From NCBI RefSeq assembly GCF_032773895.1, contig NZ_CP120416.1, positions 2,726,001 through 2,790,000 of the forward strand: a stretch of 64,000 nucleotides of DNA. Reading direction: 5' to 3'. The DNA comes from Teredinibacter sp. KSP-S5-2 (GTDB taxonomy: Bacteria; Pseudomonadota; Gammaproteobacteria; Pseudomonadales; Cellvibrionaceae). The notes beneath the pieces were generated by a model, which worked only from the letters and a program-made list of their open reading frames with translations, was not told the DNA's origin and made no database searches. Made by a program: the position numbers and the translations under genes. Shown here piece after piece: positions 17,364-27,500 of this stretch (positions are counted from its first letter, which is position 1; every line of letters begins with the position of its first letter).

Positions 17364-19754
17364 TTATTTTTGATGCGATAACAACTCTGATTCTATGTAC
17401 TTAAGCAGTATTTCATTTAACTCAGCCGCCGTGCAAACCGTTTCTCCTAACAACCTCCTTTGCTCTACGGTTTGCTTATATAAGGCAGAGATACGGGGAT
17501 GATCAACTTCTTCCCCCTTTTGTATCATCTCGATTAGATTCAATCCCATTCTTGCAACTGATGCCGCATTACCCGAAATTTCAAGCACTTCGGCGAAGCG
17601 TTGCCCTTTTATTGTTTGTTGAGACAAGTATTCCTGATTTTTTATTGCATCATTGAAAAACTGCCGAATAACACGAATGTCCTGCTCATTTTTATTACCC
17701 AACCAACTAATCAATCGCTCTCGGAGCCTTTTTTGATATAAATTTTCCGCCGGCAGGCTATCGACAAACCGATCAAGTGTGTCACGGCGCGAGTAGGTGT
17801 GATATACGCTTTTTTCGTGATGCCGATGGTAGTAATGACCTGGCTCCACCGCTTTCTGCAACATGAGAAGAGAAGCAAGCAAATCCGTTCCAGCAAGATC
17901 CAGCAAACGGTTTTCAGATTGCTTCAAATGCTTTAGGTCAAGCATAGCCTCAGACCACGGGACAAGCTGCTCTAGCCGTCGATACATAAATTCTTCGTCA
18001 ACATGGTTTTTACCAGACCACAGACGTTCGGCCACAACAAACACTCGCGGCCATAAACGATTATCAATGGAGTTTTCATCAACCAGCTCGGTCCACAAAG
18101 CTGCTTCACCACCAATCACGTTTTTCTGCAGTTGCGTATTTACAACATTTTCTCTTATGCGGAATTTCTCCGGTTTAATTTTGGTGAGATGAATATCATA
18201 AAAAGCGTTACCCACCTTCACTTTACCTTTGCTTTTATCCTCAACCATATTGAGCCTGAACTCGGTCTTCCCCATCCATGTGTCAAGCCAAAACACTTTC
18301 ATACCGAGAAAATGTTCGCTCTGATTGGCCACCTCAGCAGGCTTATTGCGAAATTCAATTATTACCGGGTCTGCACTATCATCAGAAAAAGCCAATTTCC
18401 CCGTTACCGCAGAACCACGCTTGCGCGGAATTCTAAAGCTCCAATAACTGTAATTTTCCGGCAACAGTGACGGAACAGGCTGTTTCTCAGGAACTAAAAA
18501 ATTTCGATAATGGTACGCCGCTGACTGAGGCTGATCCAAGTAAAAACCGGTAGACAGGATACTTTTATAGCCTTTGGATGCTGCATCAATTAACGAATCA
18601 TGCCCTCGCCAGGACTGAACCACAAATTCTTTGGATAAATCATCATGAAGAATTTCATCCCAGCCAATTAATTTACGATTATGTTTCTGAAATATTTTTG
18701 CGACACGCTCATTAAAGTAGAGATGAAGACCATGAAAATCCTCAATATTATTTTCTTTCATAAACTGCTGAATTTTACGGTTCTCCCTCCAGTGAGCAGG
18801 GTTAACCTCATCACCACCAATATGAATATAGGGAAAAGGAAATAACTCCGTCATTTCCTCAACCAAACCATCAATCAATTCATAGACAGCAGGATTTGTG
18901 GGATCTAAAAGTGGTTTATGCACACCCCACTCTGGAGTCATGGAATATTCCATGTCTTTACTCATCAACTCTGGATAAGCAACAGCAAAAGCACTCGTAT
19001 GCCCAGGAAAATCAATTTCTGGTAACACCTGTATACCTCTATCAGCGGCATAGGCAATCACATCGCGAATTTGAGATTGCGTATAATACTGCCCCTCAGA
19101 TGCCACCGAAGTTAAACGAGGATAGCGTTTGGACTCCAGTCGCCACCCTTGATCATCAGTTAAATGCCAGTGAAAAACATTCAATTTTGCACTAGCCATT
19201 GCATCCAACTGACGCTTAATTGTTGCAACTGAAAAATAATTTCTGGAGGTATCCAACAGCAACCCACGCCACGTATATTTTGGTGCATCATTTATTTCCA
19301 CATAAGGGAAATACAGTTGATTCTCACGTTTTTCAGACAACTGAAGCATGGTTGACAACGCACGATTTAACCCTTCAACCGACTCAGCTTTAATCGAAAT
19401 ACCACGCCGTGTTATTTTTAAGTTATAACGTTCATCAGGGAATAAATCTGAATTTCCCCCCTCAGATATATACACCTTGATTTTTGAATAGCCCTTACTC
19501 AGCTCGATTGATTCACGCACAGCATAGGCATTCAGTTGAGCTTTATAGCGATTCACAATTGAAGCAATACGCTCCCTATCTTTCTCAGATTGAATTTTTA
19601 ATTTGACTTTAGTGCGCCATTGATAATACCCATCTCCCTGTACAACCGATTGCGGGTATGGCATCAACATCAACTCTTCCGTAGAAGAATAAACTGAAAA
19701 ACTGATGGAAGATAACAGGGCAAATAAAAACACCAAGATGAAGTGAACACGCAT
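17364..19754 (-). CDS. GH20 beta-N-acetylhexosaminidase
   Basis: Releases terminal GlcNAc or GalNAc from chito-oligosaccharides or glycans by substrate-assisted catalysis. It has a signal peptide (residues 1-22), an N-terminal GH20b domain (~30-150), then the catalytic barrel with WRGLLLDTSRNYF, FHWHLTDDQGWR and the active-site pair Asp315-Glu316 in HIGGDE; the C-terminal barrel edge has ALWTELVDENSIDNRLWPR. At 796 aa it is longer than simple members, partly because residues ~415-530 look like an inserted beta domain inside the barrel. It is divergent from a halogenase gene and lies in the TonB-receptor locus, which suggests periplasmic glycan processing. Confidence 0.93.
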   Translation of the reverse strand: MRVHFILVFLFALLSSISFSVYSSTEELMLMPYPQSVVQGDGYYQWRTKVKLKIQSEKDRERIASIVNRYKAQLNAYAVRESIELSKGYSKIKVYISEGGNSDLFPDERYNLKITRRGISIKAESVEGLNRALSTMLQLSEKRENQLYFPYVEINDAPKYTWRGLLLDTSRNYFSVATIKRQLDAMASAKLNVFHWHLTDDQGWRLESKRYPRLTSVASEGQYYTQSQIRDVIAYAADRGIQVLPEIDFPGHTSAFAVAYPELMSKDMEYSMTPEWGVHKPLLDPTNPAVYELIDGLVEEMTELFPFPYIHIGGDEVNPAHWRENRKIQQFMKENNIEDFHGLHLYFNERVAKIFQKHNRKLIGWDEILHDDLSKEFVVQSWRGHDSLIDAASKGYKSILSTGFYLDQPQSAAYHYRNFLVPEKQPVPSLLPENYSYWSFRIPRKRGSAVTGKLAFSDDSADPVIIEFRNKPAEVANQSEHFLGMKVFWLDTWMGKTEFRLNMVEDKSKGKVKVGNAFYDIHLTKIKPEKFRIRENVVNTQLQKNVIGGEAALWTELVDENSIDNRLWPRVFVVAERLWSGKNHVDEEFMYRRLEQLVPWSEAMLDLKHLKQSENRLLDLAGTDLLASLLMLQKAVEPGHYYHRHHEKSVYHTYSRRDTLDRFVDSLPAENLYQKRLRERLISWLGNKNEQDIRVIRQFFNDAIKNQEYLSQQTIKGQRFAEVLEISGNAASVARMGLNLIEMIQKGEEVDHPRISALYKQTVEQRRLLGETVCTAAELNEILLKYIESELLSHQK

Positions 19755-19780
19755 TTGATCAAAGCCTTTTTACAATTCTA

Positions 19781-19916
19781 TTGACAGCGTCAATATACCT
19801 AGAATCATGACATATTCATAGCGCAACGCTATTTAGTTAGACCAAATACTTAGACTAAGGTCGAATCTATTATTCTCATCATGGCAGATAAACTCTATAA
19901 TCTTACTAACCGTAAG
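19781..19916 (+). promoter_or_regulatory. Divergent control region with several small dyads
   Basis: The 184 bp between the hexosaminidase and halogenase 1 hold three perfect short dyads: TTGAC-AGC-GTCAA (19781-19793), TAGCG-CAA-CGCTA (19819-19831) and CTTAC-TAACC-GTAAG (19902-19916). Between them are two TTAGAC direct repeats (19837, 19850), the second within TTAGACTAAGGTCG, which recurs upstream of the TonB receptor. These are operator candidates; no regulator is identified. Confidence 0.5.
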
Positions 19917-19938
19917 TGTTTTTATATAAGACAAGACT

Positions 19939-21444
19939 ATGAAAAAAGTTAATAAATTGATTATTGTAGGCGGCGGCACAGCAGGCTGGATGGCAGCGAC
20001 AAGTTTTGCCACACATCTGAAGCATTTGGATATTCAAATCACGCTGGTCGACTCAAGCCATATTGGCACTGTTGGTGTTGGCGAAGCCACCATTCCCAGC
20101 ATAGTCAATTTCAATCATCAACTTGGAATCGATGAAAAAGATTTTATTCAATCAACCAAGGCAACATTTAAGCTCGGCATTGAATTTGAAAACTGGAACA
20201 CAAAAGGCAGTCGTTTTTTTCATCCGTTTTCCGACTACGGTGTAGCGAATGAAGATGTAGACTTCCATCATTATTACTATCGTCTGAAAAAAGAATTAAA
20301 CTCCGACAGCCAACTCGAAGACTATTCCATAGCCTGTCAACTGGCAAAATCCAATAAGTTTGCTCAACCCCAGGTCCCCTCGAGTTCACCTCTTGCCGAT
20401 TTTGGTTATGCCTATCATTTCGACGCAGGCCTTTACGCGAAATACCTGGAACAAATAGCCATAGCCAATGGTGTAGAACATCTCGACGCAAATGTGGCAG
20501 AGGTTAACCTCGACCCCGAATCGGGTTTTATTTGCTCAATAACGCTGGAAGACAACTCCCAGCTGGAAGGGGATTTCTTTATTGATTGCACAGGTTTCCG
20601 CGGCCTATTAATCGAGAAAGCACTGGAGACAGGCTATATTGACTGGAGCCAATACCTTCCTTGCGACTCAGCTGTTGCCGTACAAAGCGAAGCGATTGGA
20701 GCCCCTCTGCCCTATACCCGATCCATCGCTGATGATTCAGGTTGGCGCTGGCGCATTCCACTACAGCATAGAATGGGTAACGGTTATGTATTCTGTAGCA
20801 AGTTTACTTCTCATGATGAAGCAAAGAGTGTCCTCGAAGACAGCATTGAGGGGAGTTTACTCGGCAATATAAAAAGCTTTACGTTTAAAGCTGGCCGTAG
20901 GAAAAAGGTCTGGAATAAAAACTGCTACGCTCTGGGTCTTGCTTCTGGTTTTCTTGAACCTATAGAAAGTACAAGTATTTCATTGATACAAACAGGAATC
21001 GCTCATCTACTTAACTTTTTCCCTGCATATGGCTATGACAAAGTTCTGGAAGATGAAGTTAACCGCCGACACCAGCATGAAATGGAATCCATTCGGGATT
21101 TTATTATCCTGCATTACAAATTAACAAACAGAACGGATACGCCTTTCTGGCAATATTGTCAAAAGCTCCCCATTCCCAGAACACTGGAACATAAAATTCA
21201 ACTATTTCAAAACACAGGGAAAATCGTTGAATATTTACCAGAAGCATTCGAAAAATCCAGCTGGCTGACGTTATTTCACGGCTTCGATGCTCACCCCAAA
21301 CATCATGACAACCGGGCAGATTTATTTCCTATACAAGGAATAGAAAGCAAATTAAATGCGATGAGGTCTGCAATTGCCAATGCTGCCAGTGAAGCACCGC
21401 TGCATACAGAATTCATGAACACTCACAAACTCATTGTCGATTAA
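19939..21444 (+). CDS. Flavin-dependent tryptophan halogenase homologue 1
   Basis: 501 aa, FADH2-dependent halogenase fold. FAD site GGGTAGWMAA (residues 11-20) and GVGEATIP; the WxWxIP halogenase signature at residues 269-274; the catalytic Lys78 in TFKLGIEF that carries the haloamine or guides HOX; and Glu340 in SGFLEPIEST. All key residues of the PrnA/RebH family are kept. Substrate-pocket regions differ from classical tryptophan enzymes, so the substrate is open: relatives outside natural-product clusters often use free indoles, some with bromide. It is divergent from GH20 and convergent with halogenase 2. A flavin reductase is not in the window. Confidence 0.9.
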   Translation: MKKVNKLIIVGGGTAGWMAATSFATHLKHLDIQITLVDSSHIGTVGVGEATIPSIVNFNHQLGIDEKDFIQSTKATFKLGIEFENWNTKGSRFFHPFSDYGVANEDVDFHHYYYRLKKELNSDSQLEDYSIACQLAKSNKFAQPQVPSSSPLADFGYAYHFDAGLYAKYLEQIAIANGVEHLDANVAEVNLDPESGFICSITLEDNSQLEGDFFIDCTGFRGLLIEKALETGYIDWSQYLPCDSAVAVQSEAIGAPLPYTRSIADDSGWRWRIPLQHRMGNGYVFCSKFTSHDEAKSVLEDSIEGSLLGNIKSFTFKAGRRKKVWNKNCYALGLASGFLEPIESTSISLIQTGIAHLLNFFPAYGYDKVLEDEVNRRHQHEMESIRDFIILHYKLTNRTDTPFWQYCQKLPIPRTLEHKIQLFQNTGKIVEYLPEAFEKSSWLTLFHGFDAHPKHHDNRADLFPIQGIESKLNAMRSAIANAASEAPLHTEFMNTHKLIVD

Positions 21445-21448
21445 CAGC

Positions 21449-21480
21449 ATTATGCGGCCCGCCATCACGGGCCGCATAAT
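21449..21480. terminator. Bidirectional hairpin between convergent halogenases
   Basis: A perfect 13-bp stem, ATTATGCGGCCCG and its complement, around a 6-nt loop, placed between two convergent stop codons. It lacks a long T-run but sits exactly where both transcripts should end. Confidence 0.7.
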
Positions 21481-21484
21481 AATA

Positions 21485-22996
21485 CTACTTAATCGCAGGA
21501 CACATCTTTCTGACAAACTCTCCGTGAGCTGGCAATTGACCAACTGTATTCTTTATTGCCGCTTGCCCTGATGCAATTGATTTTGCCAATGCCTCATCAT
21601 CCAAGGCATTAACTAACGGATTATATTTCTTGGGTAAAACGCCCATCCCGGTATATACAGAGTACCAGCTAGGTGCCCGAAAAAAATCTTCCTCTTTACT
21701 AACAACGATTCCATTAGAGCAATACTTATCCACCCTTTCTTTTAACGAATCAGGCAATGACATAGTTTTGCACCAACGCCAAAATTCAGTATCCTCTCGC
21801 TGAGTAAGCGCATAGTGAAGAATAATAAAATCACGTATTTTGAGATATTCCTGACTAATTTTATGCTCAAATTCATTTTGCAATGCCGTATCGAAATCTT
21901 TATCGGGAAAGTATCGAATAAAATAAGACAAGGTTTTAAATACAAGGTGAATGGCGGTGGATTCAAGCGGTTCCAGAAAGCCCGATGCCAAGCCCAACGC
22001 CAAACAATTCTTATTCCATATCTTTTTTCTCTTTCCAGTTAAAAATGGAATACATCTTGGTTCGTTAATACAATCTCCAGATATTGAATTCATGAGGGTA
22101 TCGCGCGCCTGATCATCAGACATAAAGCGACTCGCATACACGTACCCGTTCCCCATTCTGTGCTGTAGGGGAATATGCCACGTCCACCCCGCGTCCTGAG
22201 CAATTGAATTTGTATAAACAGGCGGCTCATCGTCGTATGAGGTTTGCACAGTGACCGCTCTGTCACAGGGCAAGTAATGACTCCAATCCTCATAACCTGT
22301 TTTCATTGCCTGCTCAATTAGCAATCCTCTAAACCCAGTGCAATCAATAAATAATTCACCGGACATACGATCGCCGTTATCCAGCTCCAACTCTTTAATA
22401 TAGCCGTTATCGGCCAAATGAACCTTATCTACTTTTGCATCGACTCTTCGAACTCCATTTTTCTCTGACACATCCCGTAAATATTTTGCAGCCAGCCCTG
22501 CGTCAATATGCAGCGCATACAAAGATTGCTCTAGCGGTGTTCCCTGCAGCTTAACAGTAGGCATAAATTTATTTTGCTTAGCCATTACCGCAGCAGCAGA
22601 GTGATCCATAAGAGAGGAACTATTCCCTGTACGATTGTTTTTCAACCAGAGATGAAAAAAATCGTGACCATCAATATTGCGCCCTATTTGGCCAAAAGGA
22701 TGAAAATAGCTATGACCTTTATTCAACCAATTATCAAACTTAATCCCCAGCTTGAAGGTTGACGAGGTTTTCTGGATAAAATCCTTTTCATCAATCCCAA
22801 CAGACTGCAAAAAAACAAGGAAAGGCGGCACAGTCGCTTCACCAACACCAATAGTCCCTATTTCTGATGATTCAACCAAATCAATTTGAGTATTGGTTTT
22901 CTTTAAAATTGAAGACAACATGGTTGCAGCCATCCAGCCAGAAGTACCACCTCCGACAATGACGATTCGAGATATAGGGTCTTGCGTCAGTGACAT
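21485..22996 (-). CDS. Flavin-dependent tryptophan halogenase homologue 2
   Basis: 503 aa, paralogue of its two neighbours. FAD motif GGGTSGWMAA at 15-24, GVGEATVP, catalytic Lys82 in TFKLGIKF, signature WTWHIP, and the catalytic Glu in SGFLEPLEST. The start codon overlaps the stop of halogenase 3 (TAATG), indicating translational coupling, so the two are made together and may form a pair. The receptor gene is upstream of both. Confidence 0.9.
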   Translation of the reverse strand: MSLTQDPISRIVIVGGGTSGWMAATMLSSILKKTNTQIDLVESSEIGTIGVGEATVPPFLVFLQSVGIDEKDFIQKTSSTFKLGIKFDNWLNKGHSYFHPFGQIGRNIDGHDFFHLWLKNNRTGNSSSLMDHSAAAVMAKQNKFMPTVKLQGTPLEQSLYALHIDAGLAAKYLRDVSEKNGVRRVDAKVDKVHLADNGYIKELELDNGDRMSGELFIDCTGFRGLLIEQAMKTGYEDWSHYLPCDRAVTVQTSYDDEPPVYTNSIAQDAGWTWHIPLQHRMGNGYVYASRFMSDDQARDTLMNSISGDCINEPRCIPFLTGKRKKIWNKNCLALGLASGFLEPLESTAIHLVFKTLSYFIRYFPDKDFDTALQNEFEHKISQEYLKIRDFIILHYALTQREDTEFWRWCKTMSLPDSLKERVDKYCSNGIVVSKEEDFFRAPSWYSVYTGMGVLPKKYNPLVNALDDEALAKSIASGQAAIKNTVGQLPAHGEFVRKMCPAIK

Positions 22997-24504
22997 TATA
23001 TTTTTCCAGCTTGGTAACCGCAGTGTTGCGCTAAAAACTCTTCATGGGTTGTCACAGCCTCAACTGCTTTTTTAACAGAGAACTTCATATCAGAAAGGCT
23101 GGTAACCAGATATGCATCATCTAGCCTATCCACATTTCTATCGTAAATACTAGGATAAACTTCAAACCCATCGTATATCGCCAGCCAGCTATCGGGGTGA
23201 AAAATTTCCCAAGACCAGTGTAAAAGCTCTCCCGTCTCTTTATAGGTTGAGATTTTTTCAGCCAAGGTATCCGGCACATTCATACTCCGGCAGGCCCGCC
23301 AAAACTCACTATCGTCTCGTCGGGTTAATTTGTAATGCATGATAATAAAATCGCGAATTCGCTCATATTCGATAGCGGTAACCTCATTGAAGCGATCTAC
23401 GATACTTTCGTCGTATCCAGGCCGAGGGAAGGATCCACATATTTTCTCGATTGCAGTCTCAATCAAGGCAATACTGGTACTCTCAAGGGGTTCAAGAAAC
23501 CCTGATGACAGTCCCACTGCGATACAATTTTTATTCCAGGCCTTATTTGCCCTACCCGGAGTAAATGAGAAAAAGCGTGGCTCATGGATCAGCTCACCAT
23601 CCACATTTTTAATTAACAAATTACTCGCTTCACCATCACTAATATGCTGACTTGAGTAGACATAACCATTCCCCTGACGATGCTGCAATGGAATTTTCCA
23701 CTGCCAGCCAACAGAATGTGCTTTTGATATAGTTTTAACTAATGGTGCCCCCTGCCGAGTGGTCTGCACTGAAACAGCCTTATCGCAAAATAACCAATCG
23801 CTCCAATTCTGATAACCCGTTTCCAAAGATCCTTGCAAAAGCAAACTGCGAAACCCTGTACAGTCAATAAACAAATCGCCTGGTAGAATCACGCCATCAC
23901 TGAGCGTTAACGATTTAATAGCACCCGACTTATCCAGATTGACATTCTCTATTTTTGCATCAATTCGGTTAACACCGTGTTCACGGGCATAGGTAGCCAT
24001 TAACTCCGCAAAAAGCGCTGCATCAAAATGAAGCGCCCAATCGTATACAGAAAGAGAGGAACGAGGTTTTTCTGAAGGGAATGTAAACTTATTTTTCTTG
24101 GCAAGCTCAGAAGCCAGGCAATATTCTGAAAGCTTACTTTTATGCCCTAGCTGATTGAGCTTGAGCCAGTAATTATGAAATCTAACGCCATTTGCATTTT
24201 GTCCAAAGACACCAAACGGGTGAAAAAAAGCACTACCCTTTTCACGCCAATCTTGAAATTCTATCCCAAGCTTTACTGTCGCCTGCGTTTTTCGAATAAC
24301 CTCAAGGTCATCCAACCCCAATGACTGGTAAAAACGTCTCAGCGTTGGAATCGTTGCTTCACCAACGCCAATCGTTCCAATCTGGGATGACTCAACTAAT
24401 GTAATCTGAACATCAGTCTTGGAAAAATGTTGACTTAATTTTGCAGCAGTCATCCAACCCGATGTACCGCCGCCGGCGATCACAATGTTATTTACTCTTT
24501 TCAT
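22996..24504 (-). CDS. Flavin-dependent tryptophan halogenase homologue 3
   Basis: 502 aa from the ATG at 24504; the open frame extends 39 codons further, but residues there do not fit the family, and MKRVNNIVIAGGGTSGWM is the typical halogenase start. FAD site, Lys78 in TVKLGIEF, WQWKIP and SGFLEPLEST are all present. Phe before the catalytic Lys is Val here, unlike in the two paralogues. The upstream neighbour is the TonB receptor, separated by a strong hairpin. No good Shine-Dalgarno sequence precedes the chosen ATG. Confidence 0.88.
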   Translation of the reverse strand: MKRVNNIVIAGGGTSGWMTAAKLSQHFSKTDVQITLVESSQIGTIGVGEATIPTLRRFYQSLGLDDLEVIRKTQATVKLGIEFQDWREKGSAFFHPFGVFGQNANGVRFHNYWLKLNQLGHKSKLSEYCLASELAKKNKFTFPSEKPRSSLSVYDWALHFDAALFAELMATYAREHGVNRIDAKIENVNLDKSGAIKSLTLSDGVILPGDLFIDCTGFRSLLLQGSLETGYQNWSDWLFCDKAVSVQTTRQGAPLVKTISKAHSVGWQWKIPLQHRQGNGYVYSSQHISDGEASNLLIKNVDGELIHEPRFFSFTPGRANKAWNKNCIAVGLSSGFLEPLESTSIALIETAIEKICGSFPRPGYDESIVDRFNEVTAIEYERIRDFIIMHYKLTRRDDSEFWRACRSMNVPDTLAEKISTYKETGELLHWSWEIFHPDSWLAIYDGFEVYPSIYDRNVDRLDDAYLVTSLSDMKFSVKKAVEAVTTHEEFLAQHCGYQAGKI

Positions 24505-24533
24505 AGTTTTAAATTTTGCCAGTGAAAAACGAA

Positions 24534-24561
24534 AAAAGCCACTGCAAATGCAGTGGCTTTT
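24534..24561 (-). terminator. Hairpin terminator after the TonB receptor gene
   Basis: AAAAGCCACTGCA and its exact complement form a 13-bp stem with a 2-nt centre; the end with a T-run on the minus strand makes a terminator for the receptor transcript. Partial read-through would give lower expression of the halogenase pair than of the receptor. Confidence 0.8.
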
Positions 24562-24590
24562 AACATCATGAGAACATTCGCTTTCTATTA

Positions 24591-27500
24591 TTAGAAAGTG
24601 AAACGTGCCCCAAGAGACCAACGAGCTTCGTAGATGTTTTGGAAAGCTTTTTGATCTTTATACTCAAGGTACGCTTGCTGATACTCTTCAGTCACATTCA
24701 GACCATTAAGGTAAACAGAAACCTGATCCGTAACATTTACAGTTACGTTCATATCCAGCTGACCATAATCATCTTCATATAGACCTTGATAACCTGTAGC
24801 CGGATTACCTTCAGTCATCAAACGCTCTGAACGGAAGTTATAAGCAACACGCGCAGATACAAGACTATTTTCGTACCAAACTACGAAGTTGTAAGTATCT
24901 TTAGAGTTATTGATGAAAGGTAATTCTTTCTGAGAACCATTTACTAGAATCGCACCGTCACCGATGGCTTCCTGACTACTATCTGAGTAGGTGTAGTTCA
25001 AGTCCAGACCCATGTCAGAGATAACCGGCGCATCAAGCAAATCACTAAAGGCCAGTTTAGCACCAACTTCCCAACCAGAAACTTCACCACCGGTACCCTG
25101 AACTGGAGAAGTAAACAAGAACGGACCACGGTTAACACCATCATCATCTGGCTCGTCTACCCAAACGCTTCCAGGTTGAACGAAACTCTCTACGTCGATG
25201 TTGTAGTAGCCAATACTAAACATAGTGGCATCACCAAGGTAGTATTCAAACGACAAATCAAGGTTTTCCGCGCGAGTTGGGTTCAATGCAGGGTTACCAG
25301 CAAAGCTACCGTTAGCTACACGCATACATTGACAATCGTCATTAAATACACGACCAACAGATTTACCACCCCCCCAATCCAATAGATTGATTGGCTGCAT
25401 TGTTTTACCCCAGGCAAAACGAGCGGTCAAATCTTCAGTAATAGTGTAAGAAAGGTTTAAAGACGGTAAGTAATCAATGTATTCACGAGTAGTAACAACG
25501 TCACCAGTGTCTACACTTGCTCCAGAGTGTGGAATACCTGCACCAACTTCATTCTGACGAATCTTAAGGTCAGTCTCAACAACCTTCATACCAAGGTTAC
25601 CGCTAACAGGACCCATTTCGAAATTACCCTGCAAGTAGTAACTAAATTCAGACAAGGTCACATCGTATGATTGGCCTGGATCCGAAACTTTCTTTGTTGT
25701 ACCAGCACCAAAAGTTCTTTCCTGGAACGCAAATGTATCGTCAAAATCTTTTGGATCCGCAACCCATACACCTGGCAATCCAGTTACACCACCAAAGTCG
25801 TCAATCCAGATTACATTATTCGCTTGGTCAATGCGCATTGGTTGAAGCAAAGTGTAGTTAACAAATTCATTGTTATACGCTGTACCTTCCTGATCGACAC
25901 CGGTCACATACTCACCTTGATACTCATCGATCATGGCTTGAGTAATTTCAGGGATATCACCATTAGCCAACTGCTCTTGAAGCTCATACGGCAAACATTC
26001 ATTTGAGCCAGCAAATTGGTCTACCGCTTTCCACTGAGCAGAACAACCTGTGTACGGGAAGTCATTAAAGTAAGAGAACTGACGATGTTCGATTTCACGC
26101 TCGCTTTGACGTAAACCAAAGTCGATACTTGAAATAAATGGGGTATCTTCAAACTCGTAATTCCAACGAGTGCTGAAAGTATCCATTGAAGCTTTATCAT
26201 CAGTGTTACCTTCAGAAGAAAAAGCACCAACATGATAAGAGTCGATATCCGCCATGTACTCAGCGACAGTACGCGGACCTTTGCCGCCAGTTACTGTTTG
26301 GTCAAAACCAGTAAAGTGTGGATGCTCAGGAGAAGAATCATAACCAATTACAAAATCAGAGTCTTCTATACCGTTTGCAGAATATGCTGCGAAACAACCA
26401 CCATTATCACCAACAATGATATCTCCACGAGATTCATCACAGTACTGAGCTGGAAGTAGACCACCAGGTCCAGTTACCACAGAACCAGAATCAATACTCA
26501 ACAAATCACCTTCAGTATAACCATGACGCATTTTTGCAGTAGCGCTGGCACGTGTAATACGAACCTGACCAGTCAAAGCGCCGTCGTTATCATAGTTCAG
26601 CTCAATGTTTGAGTTCTGAGAAACTTCAGTATTTTTGTTTGTTTGAGCAAAAGATTGTAAACGCCAAGGTTCAGCATTGTAGGCTGTAACGGTTCTCCAG
26701 TTTTGCACTTCACCGTCATCTACCTGAACAGTAAAGTCATTAGCTCCCCAGTTAGATGGACGAGCATAATTGTTAAAACCTTGCCAACGGTTATTTTGAG
26801 AAACACCGGCACGACGATTCCAACGCTCCTGCTTACTGTAGAAGTAATCCGCAGTTAACTCAAAACCTTGACCAATATCCCATTGGAAAGAAAGATTCGC
26901 ACCATCACGTTGACGCTCTTCTTCTTTGTGGAAAGCAGCGAAGCCTTGAGGAACAATATGGTATATATCGTTATTTACTGTATCCGCCGAATCCCAACTT
27001 AAATGGTTGTTATTTGCTGCACCAATACCACCATTTTCAGAAGTATCGAAGTAACCATTAAAGTCTGTAGCCAGTGTTTTCTCTGCCGTTACAACTGCAG
27101 CCAAAATACCAATTTTTTCGTTCTGCCAGCTACCCAACAAGTTAATTGTTGGATCCGTTTCATCGCTGATTGACCCCCTATCAACTTCAACACCGCCAGA
27201 AACAGTAAAGCCCTCATCCAAATCAAATGGACGACGAGTTTTTAAATCTACAGCACCAGAAATTCCCAAGCTAGGTAATGTGGAAATTGGTGATTTATAT
27301 ACAGAGGCACCGGCAAATAGCTGAGAAGGCAAGTCACCGAAGTCTGCAGCGGCCTGATCAATGGTAGTAGCACTTAAGAACTGCTCACCATTAAGCATGG
27401 TACCAACGTTACCCAAACCACGAATCTGTACACCACCACTTTCACCAGCTGTACGGTTTACCTGAATACCAGGAATACGTTGCAACGAATCTGAGATAGT

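Noticed and set aside
19781-19799. TTGACA with TATACC as a sigma70 promoter for halogenase 1
   Set aside because: Spacing between the hexamers is far too short; the TTGAC-GTCAA dyad is the better reading.
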